This document shows positions 1 through 9,851 of a stretch of DNA of 64,000 nt, one piece after another. The DNA lies in contig OX638131.1 of the NCBI GenBank assembly GCA_951804985.1, positions 57,581,344-57,645,343 of the forward strand, written 5' to 3'. The translations under genes and the position numbers were made by a program. The notes below the pieces were generated by a model, which ran no database searches, was not told the DNA's origin, and saw only the letters and a list, made by a program, of their open reading frames with translations. Each line of letters opens with the position of its first letter. Position 1 is the stretch's first letter. The DNA is from Dryomyza anilis (taxonomy: Eukaryota > Arthropoda > Insecta > Diptera > Dryomyzidae).

Positions 1-485
1 AAGATAGTGAAAACTGCTTTCAGTACAGGTCTTGGTCATTTCGAATTTAACAGAATTCCATTAGGTTTAACGGGGCACCGGTCACTTTTCAAAGAATAAT
101 GAATCACATACTAACAAGGGTACAGGGTATTGAATGTTTCGTTTATTTAGATGACATAGTGGTTTATGGAAATAATTTAGCAGAACACGAGCATAGGCTA
201 TGCAAAGTTTTGCAAAAGCTGAGAGAACATAATTTGGAATTAAATACAGAGAAATGTCAGTTTTTGCGACGCGAGGTTATATATTTAGACCATAAGTTTT
301 TGAGTTAGGTGCACTACCAGACCCAGCTAAAGTAGAGTGTGTTAAAAAATATTCCAGTTCCGAAAAATTGGAAGGAAGTTCAAGCATTTTTAGACTTAAT
401 TAATTATTACAGAAAATGTATAGGAGGTATGGGGAAATTGTCATTACCAATAAACTGTTTGCTTAAAAAGGACGCTAAGTTCATA
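1..485 (+). pseudogene. Reverse transcriptase, C-terminal half (gypsy 1)
   Basis: The stretch KTAFSTG (from about base 10) and the catalytic box VYLDDIVVYG (about 138-170) are RT palm motifs. The YLDD box carries the two catalytic aspartates that bind metal during cDNA synthesis. The reading frame changes near bases 70-77, upstream of the box, and a TAG stops it at 306-308. Beyond that the thumb and connection region (to ~485) is in shifted frames. The N-terminal RT lies outside the window. It is non-functional as seen. The family assignment is firm; the exact domain end is an estimate. Confidence 0.85.
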
Positions 486-1143
486 TGGAATGACAAATAT
501 CAGAATTCTTTTTAAAACTTAAAGAGGCAATTATGTCACCACCCATACTAGCGTATCCGGATTTTAACGAACCCTTTTTGCTCACGACAGACACCAGTAA
601 CGAAGCGCGGTTCTTTCGCAAGGTGAAGTTGTAAGCGACCGTCCGATCGCGTTTGCCAGTAGCTCTCTTAACGATGTGGAAACACGCTATTCTACTATAG
701 AGAATGAATTGTTGGCAATTGTATGGGCAACAACAAATTTTAGGGCATATCTTTTGGGAAGACCATTTAAAATTTATACAGATCATCAGCCCCTAAAGGG
801 TATAGCAAACTTAAAAGATCAGACATCACGTCTTGCGCGTTTCCGACACAAATTAGCGGAATATGATTTTGAAATTCATTACAAACCAGGAAAAAATAAT
901 TTAAACGCGGATGCGCTTAGCCGCATACCGAATAATACTGAAAAGGTAGTTGTAGTACAAACACGTTCAAAAACCATGAAAAGAGACAAGGAAGACGATA
1001 AGAAACAGTCAGAATGCGATCCTGATGATTCTATAACAAAGGAAAATGACAATGTAATAATTCTAACTGAACCTCGGAACATAGAGACGGTAATTAAGGA
1101 TTTTCACGATTCACCGTTAGGTGAATCGTGCAAGGTGGCGTAA
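486..1143 (+). pseudogene. RNase H domain and linker (gypsy 1)
   Basis: The best-preserved part is the 155-residue open stretch 676-1143. It contains YSTIENELLAIVWA (the catalytic glutamate helix), YTDHQPLKG (catalytic aspartate) and the closing NADALSRI motif, all standard for gypsy RNase H, the enzyme that removes the RNA strand after minus-strand synthesis. The first catalytic aspartate (LLTTDTSN, ~575-600) is in another frame. A small deletion just after it seems to have shifted the frame, because the usual IGAVLSQ segment is shortened. After the DALSR motif comes a charged linker of ~55 residues that leads to the integrase zinc domain. Confidence 0.85.
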
Positions 1144-1185
1144 AAACATTTTTAAGAATGGTGGCGTAAAAACATTTTTAAGAAT
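1134..1185. repeat. 26-bp perfect tandem duplication inside gypsy 1 pol
   Basis: Bases 1134-1159 are repeated exactly as 1160-1185. The duplication is not a multiple of three and shifts the reading frame at the RNase H-integrase linker, so it is a damage event rather than part of the original element. Confidence 0.9.
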
Positions 1186-2135
1186 TCGGCAACAGTACCG
1201 ATGGAAGGGTATGCAGAAGCAAATAAAGGATTATGTGAAAAATTGTTCAAAATGCCAGGTAAACAAGAGTTCAAGGCTACGAAGATGTCAATGGTTCTAA
1301 CTGATACGCCAGTCAGACCCTTTGACAAAGTGTACATGGACCTGGTGGGTATTCTGCCTGAAACCATTTCAGGGAATAAATACATCTTAACGTTTCAAGA
1401 CGATTTTTCTAAATTTATGTTCTGTGTGGCTATACCCGATGCGGAAGCCAACACCGTAAAAAAAGTAATCTGCAACGAAATAGTTGCACGCCACAATATA
1501 CCCAAAGTATTGGTAACAGACAATGGATCGAATTTCGTTTCCAAACTATTTTCGGATACATGTAAATTGTTAGGAATTCGAAAATTACATGTAACACCAT
1601 ACCATCCACAGGCTAATGGGTCATTGGAACGAAGTCATCGTTCACTAGCTGAATATATACGGAGTTTTGCTAAAGAGGATGGGTCAAACTGGGACCAAAG
1701 GTTAAATTCTGCAATGCATGTTCATAATAACACGGTGCACACATCGACGGGTCAAACACCATTCCGTACGTTGTACGGCTTTGACTTCGACATGCCTACG
1801 AATTTAAAGCATAAATGTTCACCTTTGTATAACGCAGAAGACTACAATAAGGTAATAAAGTACCAAATACAGCGATCACACGAGATCGTCAGGCAAAACC
1901 AATGTAGGGCCAAGGAGGTGTTGAAAAAACAATACGACAAGAACCTCAATCCTATACAATTCAAACCACACGACATGGTTTTAATAAAAAACCAAACTAG
2001 GAAGAATAAGTTCTCTCCAATTTGGAATTCTCCAATGTGGTCGTAGAGGGAAGTGAGCCAGTGACCACGACGATATTGATCAAAAACAAAGATAAGAAAA
2101 TACACAATAATTTGTTAAAGGCATATCACAAATAG
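1144..2135 (+). pseudogene. Integrase (gypsy 1), zinc finger to C-terminal tail
   Basis: The core is the 281-residue open stretch 1201-2046. DKVYMDLVG supplies the first catalytic Asp, VTDNGSNF the second and ANGSLERSH the Glu, which is the DD35E triad that joins cDNA to target DNA. The zinc-binding part just upstream (cysteine pair KNCSKCQ, about 1235-1255) sits in a different frame, so there is a frameshift near 1260-1275. The frame ends at a TAG (2044-2046), while homologous C-terminal sequence continues in another frame to the stop at 2133-2135. A 26-bp tandem duplication (1134-1185) disrupts the region between RNase H and the zinc domain. Inactive as read. Confidence 0.87.
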
Positions 2136-2288
2136 TATATGCCGTTAAAACTAAAAATATTATAATATTACCCTAGGTTAGAACCCATAAAAGTAACAAT
2201 ATAAAACCAATTAGCTATGCGTTGACAATTAAACGTTATGAAAACATTATGCAACATATAGAAAAATAAATCTAACTATAAGATATAG

Positions 2289-2598
2289 CCGCGGTAGCTC
2301 AGTGGTTAGTGCGTTGGACTGCGAGCCGAAAGGTCCCCGGTTCAAGCCTGGACTGGGGCTAACAACATCTTTTCATAGAAACATTTTTCTATACCGCGCT
2401 ACCTCTCGTCAGTAAATGGCAAACCTACGAGAGTAAAACCATTGCCTATGAAAAAGCTCTCACCCGCCGTTCGGATTCGGCAATAAACTGTAGGTCCCAC
2501 CACTTTGAGTACAAATATAACACGCACAGCTCAAAATGGTGAGAGAGCTTGGCCGAAGTTCTATACAGGACTGTAGCGCCAAACTATTATATTATTAT
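2289..2598 (+). mobile_element. tRNA-derived SINE, complete, with 12-bp TSD
   Basis: The head has RNA polymerase III promoter boxes with normal tRNA spacing: A box TAGCTCAGTGG (2295-2305) and B box GGTTCAAGCC (2339-2348). The body (~2361-2575) includes hairpin-rich motifs (CTGTAGGTCCCACC, GAGAGAGCTTGGCCGAA, GTAGCGCCAA) that I recall from dipteran SINEs and from the 3' ends of their LINE partners. The tail is a short TTA-rich repeat (2584-2598). The direct repeat TATAAGATATAG flanks it exactly (2277-2288 and 2599-2610). The cloverleaf is poor (the anticodon stem does not close cleanly), so it is not a working tRNA. The TSD and box spacing are seen directly; the family link is from memory. Confidence 0.88.
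2295..2348 (+). promoter_or_regulatory. Internal pol III promoter (A and B boxes) of the SINE
   Basis: The A box at 2295-2305 and the B box at 2339-2348 are separated by 33 bp, a normal distance in tRNA genes and tRNA-derived SINEs. Both match the consensus at nearly every position. Confidence 0.8.
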
Positions 2599-3515
2599 TA
2601 TAAGATATAGAGTAATCATTAAATAAAACATCAAATAACTCGTCATTTGGAGGAAGAAATAAATATAAATAGTTTAGGAAAACAGTAAGTAACAAACAAA
2701 AGAAAAAATATAATAATAAAAAAATAAAAGTCTTATGACATACTAAAAACAATAATTTAGTAATAAGAAATACGAATATATATAACTATTTTAGAAAAAG
2801 AAATAAAATTGGAAAAAGAAATAAATGAAGCAAAGGGTAACAAATTGCCTTTATATAAAATTAAATGAAAATTCGTCATAAAATTGTCGTATTCAATGCA
2901 GATAACGCAAACCAAAATTGCATTACTGACCTATATTTAATAGCGCAAGCTAACAAACCTTGAAAAGAGTCATTACACACAAGTGTTTCATGCTGAAGCA
3001 CATATGCAATGTGTACGAACGAATGAATATCATACGTGAAGCGAGCGTTCATAGCTGACATATAAATGCAGATCTTGCAGTTTGTTTTGATACCATAAAC
3101 AATGCAAATAAATATCATATAATATAACTTATATAAGTACACGAAAATAATATAATAACATATTAAACATGTTTAAAAACTAAATCGCAACTCCAATTAT
3201 ATTTAATTACATGCAGAGAAATCATAGGTACTTTGTACATTAATATAATTCAATTTGAATAAGCTTAAATATAACAAATACATTTTAAATGAATTTGAAG
3301 AACTTACTTATAATAATTTAAATTACTTAAAAAAGAAGAAAAATATCAGTTAGTAATCAAATTTAAAAAAAACCCAGAGATATATAAATATTTAGTATAG
3401 TTAAAATTAAAAAAAAAGGAACAGGAAAATATAATAGTAGAATAAATAAAAAAAAAAACAGGTATTAAATATTAAATTTATAACAGATATAAAAAAACAA
3501 AAACAAAGAATTTAA
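2599..3515. repeat. Left arm of a ~3.4 kb palindrome (inverted repeat)
   Basis: This arm is matched, reverse-complemented, by 5071-5997 with scattered substitutions and small indels. The outer end is at the SINE target site (the 12-bp TSD copy 2599-2610 forms the arm edge). The inner end is near 3510. The short ORF on the minus strand at 2876-3142 and its mirror at 5441-5704 encode the same 87-88 residues simply because of the inversion; it matches no family I know and the rest of the arm is non-coding. A segment at ~2940-3110 is less AT-rich than the rest. Confidence 0.88.
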
Positions 3516-4443
3516 AATTAAAAAAAAATAGGGATTTATGCATTCAAATATTTAGTGCAGTTAAAATTTAAAAAAAAATAATAATTGAATCGAAAAAAAA
3601 GAGGAAACATTAGTAAAATAAAAAAAATGGAGAAAATATATATATATATAAGTATTAAAAATTAATTAAACAAAAAAAATTAATTTTAAAGAAAAAAAAA
3701 GTGAAAAAAAATACAATAAAAAGCAATGAAAAAAAAGAAAAATATGAAAAAAAAAAATAATAAAAGTGACAAAAAAAAAAATGAAATTAAATTAAAAAAA
3801 AAAGAGCGATACAATTTTTTATTAAAAAGAAAAAAAGAGAAGAAAAAAAGAAAAAGAAAAAAAATAATAATATTAACTATTAAATTTTTAAAGAATAAAA
3901 AAAAAGAGATAAAAAAAATATATATATATGAAAAAACAGGTACTAATTAAAAAAAGGAGAAAATTTTAATTAAAGAGAAGAAAAATAGTAATATTAACTA
4001 TAATATTAAATATTTAATTTAAAAAAAAAAAATGATAAAAAAAATATATATGAAAAAAAAATATGAAAAAAAGGGAATTAAAATTTAAAAAAAGGAAGGA
4101 GGTATAAAAATGTTTATTAAAAAGAAGAAAAATATATAAATATATAAAAAAAGATAAGAGAAAAAAATATATAAATAACAAATATTAACTATTATTTTTT
4201 TTAATGAAGAAAAAAAAAGATTAAAAAAAATATGAAAAAAAGGGAATTAAAATAAAGAAAAAAGGAAAACAAAAAAAATCAGGGGTAAAATTTAATTTTA
4301 TCTTTCATTTTATTTTATATTAAACTTTCAAAAGTTTGTATTGGAAATTAAATAAATTTTTAAAACTAAATTTAATCAGATTAAAAAAAATATATATAAT
4401 AAATTCAACAATATTTGAGAAAAAAAAAAAATATATATATATA

Positions 4444-4487
<44 letters not shown>

Positions 4488-5070
4488 ATATTTAATGTAC
4501 AATATATTCTTTGTACAATATATTCTATGTACGATATATTCTATGTACGTATATATTTATAAAAAAAAAATATATGAAATAATTTTTTTTTTATTTTTGC
4601 GCATTGAAGGGGGATTGAGTCCCCCGCATTGAGTCCCTCCGCATATAAGACGACGATCTTAGCCATTGGTCTAAGGACATAATACACTAAAATTACACTA
4701 AAGCTAGTGCTACACTAAATAACTGTGTTTCAAATAAGTTAAACACTTACAAACAACATTTAATTTCAATGTTATTGCATACATAAACAACTATACATTA
4801 CATGACACTAAGTTTAGATAAACTAATACCACACTAAATAGTAATAGTTCAAATAATGTACCATACTTTAATTCAAGTAATTTAAATATCTTAAAATCAA
4901 TCTTTTTCTTGTGACGAATGTACATAAACCAGTATATAATTTACGAAAATTATATTAAGTTTACATAAGTTAGTACCACACCACACATTTGGAATAGTTT
5001 AAAGTCAAAATTAAATGATTTGTTTGTAAAATATTCAGGTAAATTTAAAATATCCGAGTGCACAAAAATT
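3516..5070. repeat. A-rich low-complexity core of the palindrome
   Basis: About 3350-4300 is dominated by A runs with scattered G and short T stretches, with a weak ~150-bp periodicity (similar AAATATTTAGT-GCAGTTAAAA blocks near 3385 and 3545). A TA microsatellite lies at 4431-4483. At 4598-4660 there is a small GC-rich island with a perfect 6-bp stem (GGGGGA/TCCCCC, 4609-4625). From 4680 to 5070 the sequence is AT-rich with loose ACACTAA repeats. Lysine-rich or isoleucine/tyrosine-rich ORFs here are products of base composition. I see no gene. Confidence 0.75.
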
Positions 5071-5997
5071 GTTTAATTCTTTGTTTTTGTTTTTTTATAT
5101 CTGTTATAAATTTAATATTTAATACCTGTTTTTTTTATCTTATTTATTCTACTATTATATTTTCCTGTTCCCTTTTTTTTAATTTTAACTATACTAAATA
5201 TTTATATATCTGGAATTTTTTTAAATTTGAATACTGATATTTTTCTTCTTCTTTAAGTAATTTAAATTATTATAAGTTAGTTCTTCAAATTAATTTAAAA
5301 TGCATTTGTTATATTTAAGCTTATTGAAATTGAATTATATTAATGTACAAAGTACCTATGATTTCTCTGCATGTAATTAAATATAATTGGAGTTGCGATT
5401 TATTTTTTAAACATGTTTAATATGTTATTATATTATTTTCGTGTACTTATATAAGTTATATTATATGATATTTATTTGCATTGTTTATGGTATCAAAACA
5501 AACTGCAAGATCTGCATTTATATGCCAGCTATGAACGCTCGCTTCACGTATGATATTCATTCGTTCGTACACATTGCATATGTGCTTCAGCATGAAACAC
5601 TTGGGTGTAATGACTCTTTTCAAGGTTTGTTAGCTTGCGCTATTAAATATAGGTCAGTAACGCAATTTTGGTTTGCGTTATCTGCATTGAATACGACAAT
5701 TTAATGACGAATTTTCATTTAATTTTATATACCCTTTGCTTTTAGTTACCCTTTGCTTAATTTATTTCTATGATTAACTAACTTTAAAATAATAAGATCT
5801 TTTTCTAAAATAGTTATATATATTCGTATTTCTTATTACTAAATTATTGTTTTAATATGTCCTAAGTCTTTTATTTTTTTATTATTATATTTTTTCTTTT
5901 GTATGTTACTTACTGTTTTCCTAAACTATTAATATTTATTTCTTGCTCCAAATGACGAGTTATTTGATGTTTTATTTAATGATTACTCTATATCTTA
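5071..5997. repeat. Right arm of the ~3.4 kb palindrome
   Basis: Reverse complement of 2599-3515. Its outer end CTCTATATCTTAT (to 5997) matches the left arm up to the SINE target sequence and then diverges. The right arm therefore lacks the SINE and keeps the undisturbed target sequence only to that point. The arms differ by small indels, so this is not a very recent duplication. Confidence 0.88.
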
Positions 5998-6221
5998 TGT
6001 CCATAACACCGTTTGCAAATTCCACAAGAACCATCGAAGCCCAACAGACCCAACGCACCACATACAACGAACCATTGAAGATGAACAAGGCAAGTCCGTC
6101 CCAGCACACAGAAGAACAAGAGGAGAAATATGGTCCAACAGTAGGGCGTATAAAAGTCATTGATGTAATTTCTTACAACTCTCAAACCAAATATAAAATC
6201 AATATATTAATTTTAAAATAT
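5998..6221. other. Flank between palindrome and gypsy 2 LTR; source of a duplication breakpoint
   Basis: This short stretch is more GC-balanced than its surroundings. An open frame crosses it (5943-6239) that begins with hydrophobic residues encoded in the palindrome arm and continues with a polar segment. I recognise no family, so I do not call a gene. Bases 6124-6221 recur at 7757-7854 because they belong to the 1633-bp tandem duplication. Confidence 0.6.
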
Positions 6222-6432
6222 TGTTACGAAAAGAGGTAATTTCCACTGTGCAAGCAATCAACAATAATAAATGAGACGCAAGACAATTCAGCGCACTAAG
6301 CATGTGTTAGAAAAAGACGGAAGATCCTTCAGCGCACTGAGGCAGTGTGCGAGAAAGAGATGCAAGATCAGCGCATTAAAACACATGAGTGCGAATTAGA
6401 TGCCAATAGTATGCGTCATTCACGAAACGAGT

Positions 6433-6530
6433 AGAAGGTTCTCGAAACAAGTCGAAGCTTGTCGAAACATGTCGAACTGATGCATGCAGTATATAAGGCC
6501 GCGCATCTGAGGCACTGTACTTCAGTTGTG
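6433..6530 (+). promoter_or_regulatory. LTR promoter: heat-shock-like element, TATA box, initiator
   Basis: GAA-GG-TTC-TC-GAA (6434-6446) is a perfect three-unit heat shock element. A second, one-mismatch array (GAA-GC-TTG-TC-GAA) follows at 6454-6466. TATATAAGG is at 6490-6498 and the arthropod initiator TCAGTT at 6522-6527, with its A about 32 bp downstream of TATAAG, so transcription probably starts near 6524. The same block is in LTR b near 8066-8163. Sites are seen directly; heat induction is inference. Confidence 0.72.
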
Positions 6531-6635
6531 ATTTAATAGTGAACTAGTGCGTCTCGTGGGTGAACATTGTAAAGATAAATTGTAGTAATTCAGCAGTTGA
6601 TATAAGTGATTATTCTTTATGTTGTTATTTAAATT

Positions 6636-6641
6636 AATAAA
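6636..6641 (+). promoter_or_regulatory. Polyadenylation signal AATAAA in LTR a
   Basis: AATAAA lies ~110 bp downstream of the predicted start and ~120 bp before the LTR end, which would define the R region. It is preserved in LTRs b, c and d. Confidence 0.6.
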
Positions 6642-6764
6642 GTTAATTAATACTAGTTGAAATAATACTAGTTAAAACCAAATATAAGTGCGTTTTTATT
6701 TTGTACACAATCCAGCGATACGAACTCGTATAACAGTTTTCCGTAGACTGAATTTTCGTAACAT

Positions 6765-6781
6765 TGGTGTCAGAAGTGGGA
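6765..6781 (+). promoter_or_regulatory. Primer binding site (tRNA-Leu-like), copy a
   Basis: TGGTGTCAGAAGTGGGA begins one base after the LTR. It is complementary to a tRNA 3' end TCCCACTTCTGACACCA, which I recall as tRNA-Leu. Identical PBSs are at 8398-8414 and 13747-13763. Confidence 0.75.
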
Positions 6782-6793
6782 TTGTGATACAAA

Positions 6794-7756
6794 ATGGTTA
6801 AATTTGAACAACTTAAAGTCGACCAGCTAAAGAAGGAGCTGTCGATTCGTAATATTCCAACTGCTGGTACGAAAGTAGAGCTGCAAAAGCGCCTAATGGA
6901 CGAATTAGAGGCGCAGGGCATTGATCTTACGATGCAAAATTTTGAAGTGGAAGTTGCAGCACCGTCATCGAAAAATTTGGACACAGAGGAGAAAGTACAG
7001 ACCCAAGTTTTTGATATGAGCCAGTTGATCGGAGCTATAATGGCTCAAGAAAATTCCAGACAGTTTCTAGAAAATTCAAAACAATTTCAAGAAAATTCTA
7101 ATCAGCTCAAATTAGACATGAAGTAAGAACTTTTAGAAAATTCCAACAAATGGGAACAGAAACTTCAAGAAAATTCGAAACAGCAACTAGAAAGTTCTAA
7201 TCAACTGCAAACTGAAATTAAGCAGCAGATGCAGGAGCATTCTAAGCAGCTTTTGGAAGTTTCTAATACACTCCATAGCAAAGTGACGGAGCTAGAAACT
7301 CATGTAAATGACATGGAAGTGAACATTGATGACAAAATTCAAAGATTAGAAAACGGTATAGACAAAGAAATCCAGGAAATAAAAAAAAATTTGCACATGT
7401 TGAAGATAAATGGACCTACACAGCATGTTTTTAGTGGTATGAGGCTAAAATCGCCGATTTACGATGGAACCACAGCGTTCAACGTTTTCATGCTGCAATT
7501 TGAGACCACGGCTGTAAGTAATCGATGGAATAATGAGGACAGCGTAGCCGCACTTATCGTGGCGCTTAAAGGAAGCGCAGCCGAAGTATTGCAGACTGTT
7601 CCAGAAAGTGATCGAAACAGTTATTTAGCGGTTATGGCTGCACTGCAGCGAAAATATGGCAGTGATCACATGAAACAGATATACCGAATGGAGCTGAAGG
7701 GCAGATTGCAACGAAATGGCGAAACTTTGCAGGCGTATGCAGCGGAAGTCGAGAGG
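6794..7756 (+). pseudogene. gag: Gag of gypsy 2, 5' fragment (duplication product)
   Basis: It has the same start as the full gag at 8427 and the same in-frame TAA (7124-7126). It encodes the SAP-like domain, the coiled-coil region and the first part of capsid, then breaks at the duplication joint (7752-7756) and reads into flank sequence to a stop at 7775-7777. It lacks the capsid end and the zinc knuckle. It can only be a by-product of the 1633-bp duplication. Confidence 0.9.
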
Positions 7757-9389
7757 AGAAATATGGTCCAACAGTAGGGCGTATAAAAGTCATTGATGTA
7801 ATTTCTTACAACTCTCAAACCAAATATAAAATCAATATATTAATTTTAAAATATTGTTACGAAAAGAGGTAATTTCCACTGTGCAAGCAATCAACAATAA
7901 TAAATGAGACGCAAGACAATTCAGCGCACTAAGCATGTGTTAGAAAAAGACGGAAGATCCTTCAGCGCACTGAGGCAGTGTGCGAGAAAGAGATGCAAGA
8001 TCAGCGCATTAAAACACATGAGTGCGAATTAGATGCCAATAGTATGCGTCATTCACGAAACGAGTAGAAGGTTCTCGAAACAAGTCGAAGCTTGTCGAAA
8101 CATGTCGAACTGATGCATGCAGTATATAAGGCCGCGCATCTGAGGCACTGTACTTCAGTTGTGATTTAATAGTGAACTAGTGCGTCTCGTGGGTGAACAT
8201 TGTAAAGATAAATTGTAGTAATTCAGCAGTTGATATAAGTGATTATTCTTTATGTTGTTATTTAAATTAATAAAGTTAATTAATACTAGTTGAAATAATA
8301 CTAGTTAAAACCAAATATAAGTGCGTTTTTATTTTGTACACAATCCAGCGATACGAACTCGTATAACAGTTTTCCGTAGACTGAATTTTCGTAACATTGG
8401 TGTCAGAAGTGGGATTGTGATACAAAATGGTTAAATTTGAACAACTTAAAGTCGACCAGCTAAAGAAGGAGCTGTCGATTCGTAATATTCCAACTGCTGG
8501 TACGAAAGTAGAGCTGCAAAAGCGCCTAATGGACGAATTAGAGGCGCAGGGCATTGATCTTACGATGCAAAATTTTGAAGTGGAAGTTGCAGCACCGTCA
8601 TCGAAAAATTTGGACACAGAGGAGAAAGTACAGACCCAAGTTTTTGATATGAGCCAGTTGATCGGAGCTATAATGGCTCAAGAAAATTCCAGACAGTTTC
8701 TAGAAAATTCAAAACAATTTCAAGAAAATTCTAATCAGCTCAAATTAGACATGAAGTAAGAACTTTTAGAAAATTCCAACAAATGGGAACAGAAACTTCA
8801 AGAAAATTCGAAACAGCAACTAGAAAGTTCTAATCAACTGCAAACTGAAATTAAGCAGCAGATGCAGGAGCATTCTAAGCAGCTTTTGGAAGTTTCTAAT
8901 ACACTCCATAGCAAAGTGACGGAGCTAGAAACTCATGTAAATGACATGGAAGTGAACATTGATGACAAAATTCAAAGATTAGAAAACGGTATAGACAAAG
9001 AAATCCAGGAAATAAAAAAAAATTTGCACATGTTGAAGATAAATGGACCTACACAGCATGTTTTTAGTGGTATGAGGCTAAAATCGCCGATTTACGATGG
9101 AACCACAGCGTTCAACGTTTTCATGCTGCAATTTGAGACCACGGCTGTAAGTAATCGATGGAATAATGAGGACAGCGTAGCCGCACTTATCGTGGCGCTT
9201 AAAGGAAGCGCAGCCGAAGTATTGCAGACTGTTCCAGAAAGTGATCGAAACAGTTATTTAGCGGTTATGGCTGCACTGCAGCGAAAATATGGCAGTGATC
9301 ACATGAAACAGATATACCGAATGGAGCTGAAGGGCAGATTGCAACGAAATGGCGAAACTTTGCAGGCGTATGCAGCGGAAGTCGAGAGG
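7757..9389 (+). repeat. Tandem duplication unit 2 (1633 bp)
   Basis: Second copy of 6124-7756. It runs through its right edge (AGAGG at 9385-9389) into the intact continuation of gag, so this is the copy in original context on the right, while unit 1 is in original context on the left. Confidence 0.93.
7855..8396 (+). repeat. LTR b of gypsy 2 (542 bp, complete)
   Basis: Same sequence and signals as LTR a, shifted by 1633 bp. It serves as 5' LTR of the first full internal region. PBS at 8398-8414. Confidence 0.92.
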
Positions 9390-9851
9390 CTTGCGCATTT
9401 GTCGTATGCAGATTCAACGAGTGATTTCATAGAAAAGTGCAAGATCGAAGCCTTCGTTGACGGCATACGTGATCCGGAAACAAGACGTGCCACAGTGACA
9501 ATGCCGAATGTGACATTTACGGAAACTGTAACCACAGCGCTAACACAGGAGACAGCAACTACGTTGTGCCGCCCAGCGCCAAAGGTCCGTAAACTAGATG
9601 TGGAGAATGAAGACCTACTTCAGGTAATTTGCCAAGCGTTAAAAAGTGGAGCTAAACCTGATTACACTGCTGCCAACCGAGACACCCAATTTAAAGGTAA
9701 ATGCTACAACTGTGATACATATGGGCATATGGCACGTGATTGTCGTAAAAAACGCAAGCGCTCAATGAATCCATTTGCAAATGAACCCCGACATGAAGAA
9801 ACCCAGGATCATGTCCAAAATAAAGTACATTTTAATCAATCTTTAAACTAA
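8427..9851 (+). pseudogene. gag: Gag polyprotein of gypsy 2, copy 1 (one internal stop)
   Basis: A 475-codon frame with one in-frame TAA (8757-8759). Order of domains: an N-terminal SAP-like helix-extended-loop-helix (about residues 5-45; LKVDQLKKELSIRNIPTAG then KVELQKRL), a glutamine/asparagine-rich heptad region with repeated ENSKQ units and further coiled coil (to ~residue 200), a retrotransposon-gag capsid core (~215-350), and a zinc knuckle CYNCDTYGHMARDC (CX2CX4HX4C, ~residues 423-436) that would package the RNA. SAP domains bind DNA in other proteins and are not part of a minimal gag. The stop is shared by all three copies. ATG at 8427 is 12 bp after the PBS. Confidence 0.9.

Larger units (their letters stand above)
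1..2135 (+). mobile_element. Ty3/gypsy retrotransposon 1, 3' half of pol, decayed
   Basis: A gypsy-superfamily pol remnant enters from the left edge and reads RT, RNase H, integrase in the order expected for Ty3/gypsy elements. It is broken by several frameshifts and stops, listed in the three domain entries below. No gag or protease lies in the window, and I could not identify a 3' LTR, since the SINE and the large palindrome follow directly. The RNase H and integrase resemble the 17.6/297 type of insect gypsy element by eye. Whether an envelope gene once followed cannot be told. Confidence 0.9.
6222..6763 (+). repeat. LTR a of gypsy 2 (542 bp, complete)
   Basis: It begins TGTTACGAAAA and ends TTTTCGTAACA. 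It contains GCGCA-type short repeats (6288-6385), a heat-shock-element-like cluster (6433-6467), a TATA box (6490-6498), an initiator (6522-6527) and AATAAA (6636-6641). I saw no difference from LTR b. Confidence 0.92.
6124..7756 (+). repeat. Tandem duplication unit 1 (1633 bp): flank + LTR a + 5' gag
   Basis: Bases 6124-7756 recur at 7757-9389 with a constant offset of 1633; I noticed no differences. The joint at 7752-7756 carries AGAGG, which is also present at 6119-6123 and 9385-9389, so the duplication used 5 bp of microhomology. The unit cuts gag in the middle of its capsid region and adds an extra promoter-bearing LTR upstream of the full element. Confidence 0.93.

Noticed and set aside
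2287..2361. Possible tRNA gene
   Set aside because: A and B boxes are good, but the anticodon and acceptor stems do not pair well, and the sequence is the head of a SINE with its own TSD.
2876..3142. 88-residue ORF conserved in two copies (also 5441-5704)
   Set aside because: The two copies are arms of one palindrome, so similarity reflects inversion, not selection; the amino acids do not match any family I know.
3726..3950. Lysine-rich ORF in the A-rich region
   Set aside because: Poly-AAA/AAG low complexity; no start context or domain.
5943..6239. 98-residue ORF with a hydrophobic start, possibly an envelope signal peptide
   Set aside because: The hydrophobic part is encoded by the palindrome arm and the ORF straddles the palindrome border; nothing envelope-like follows.
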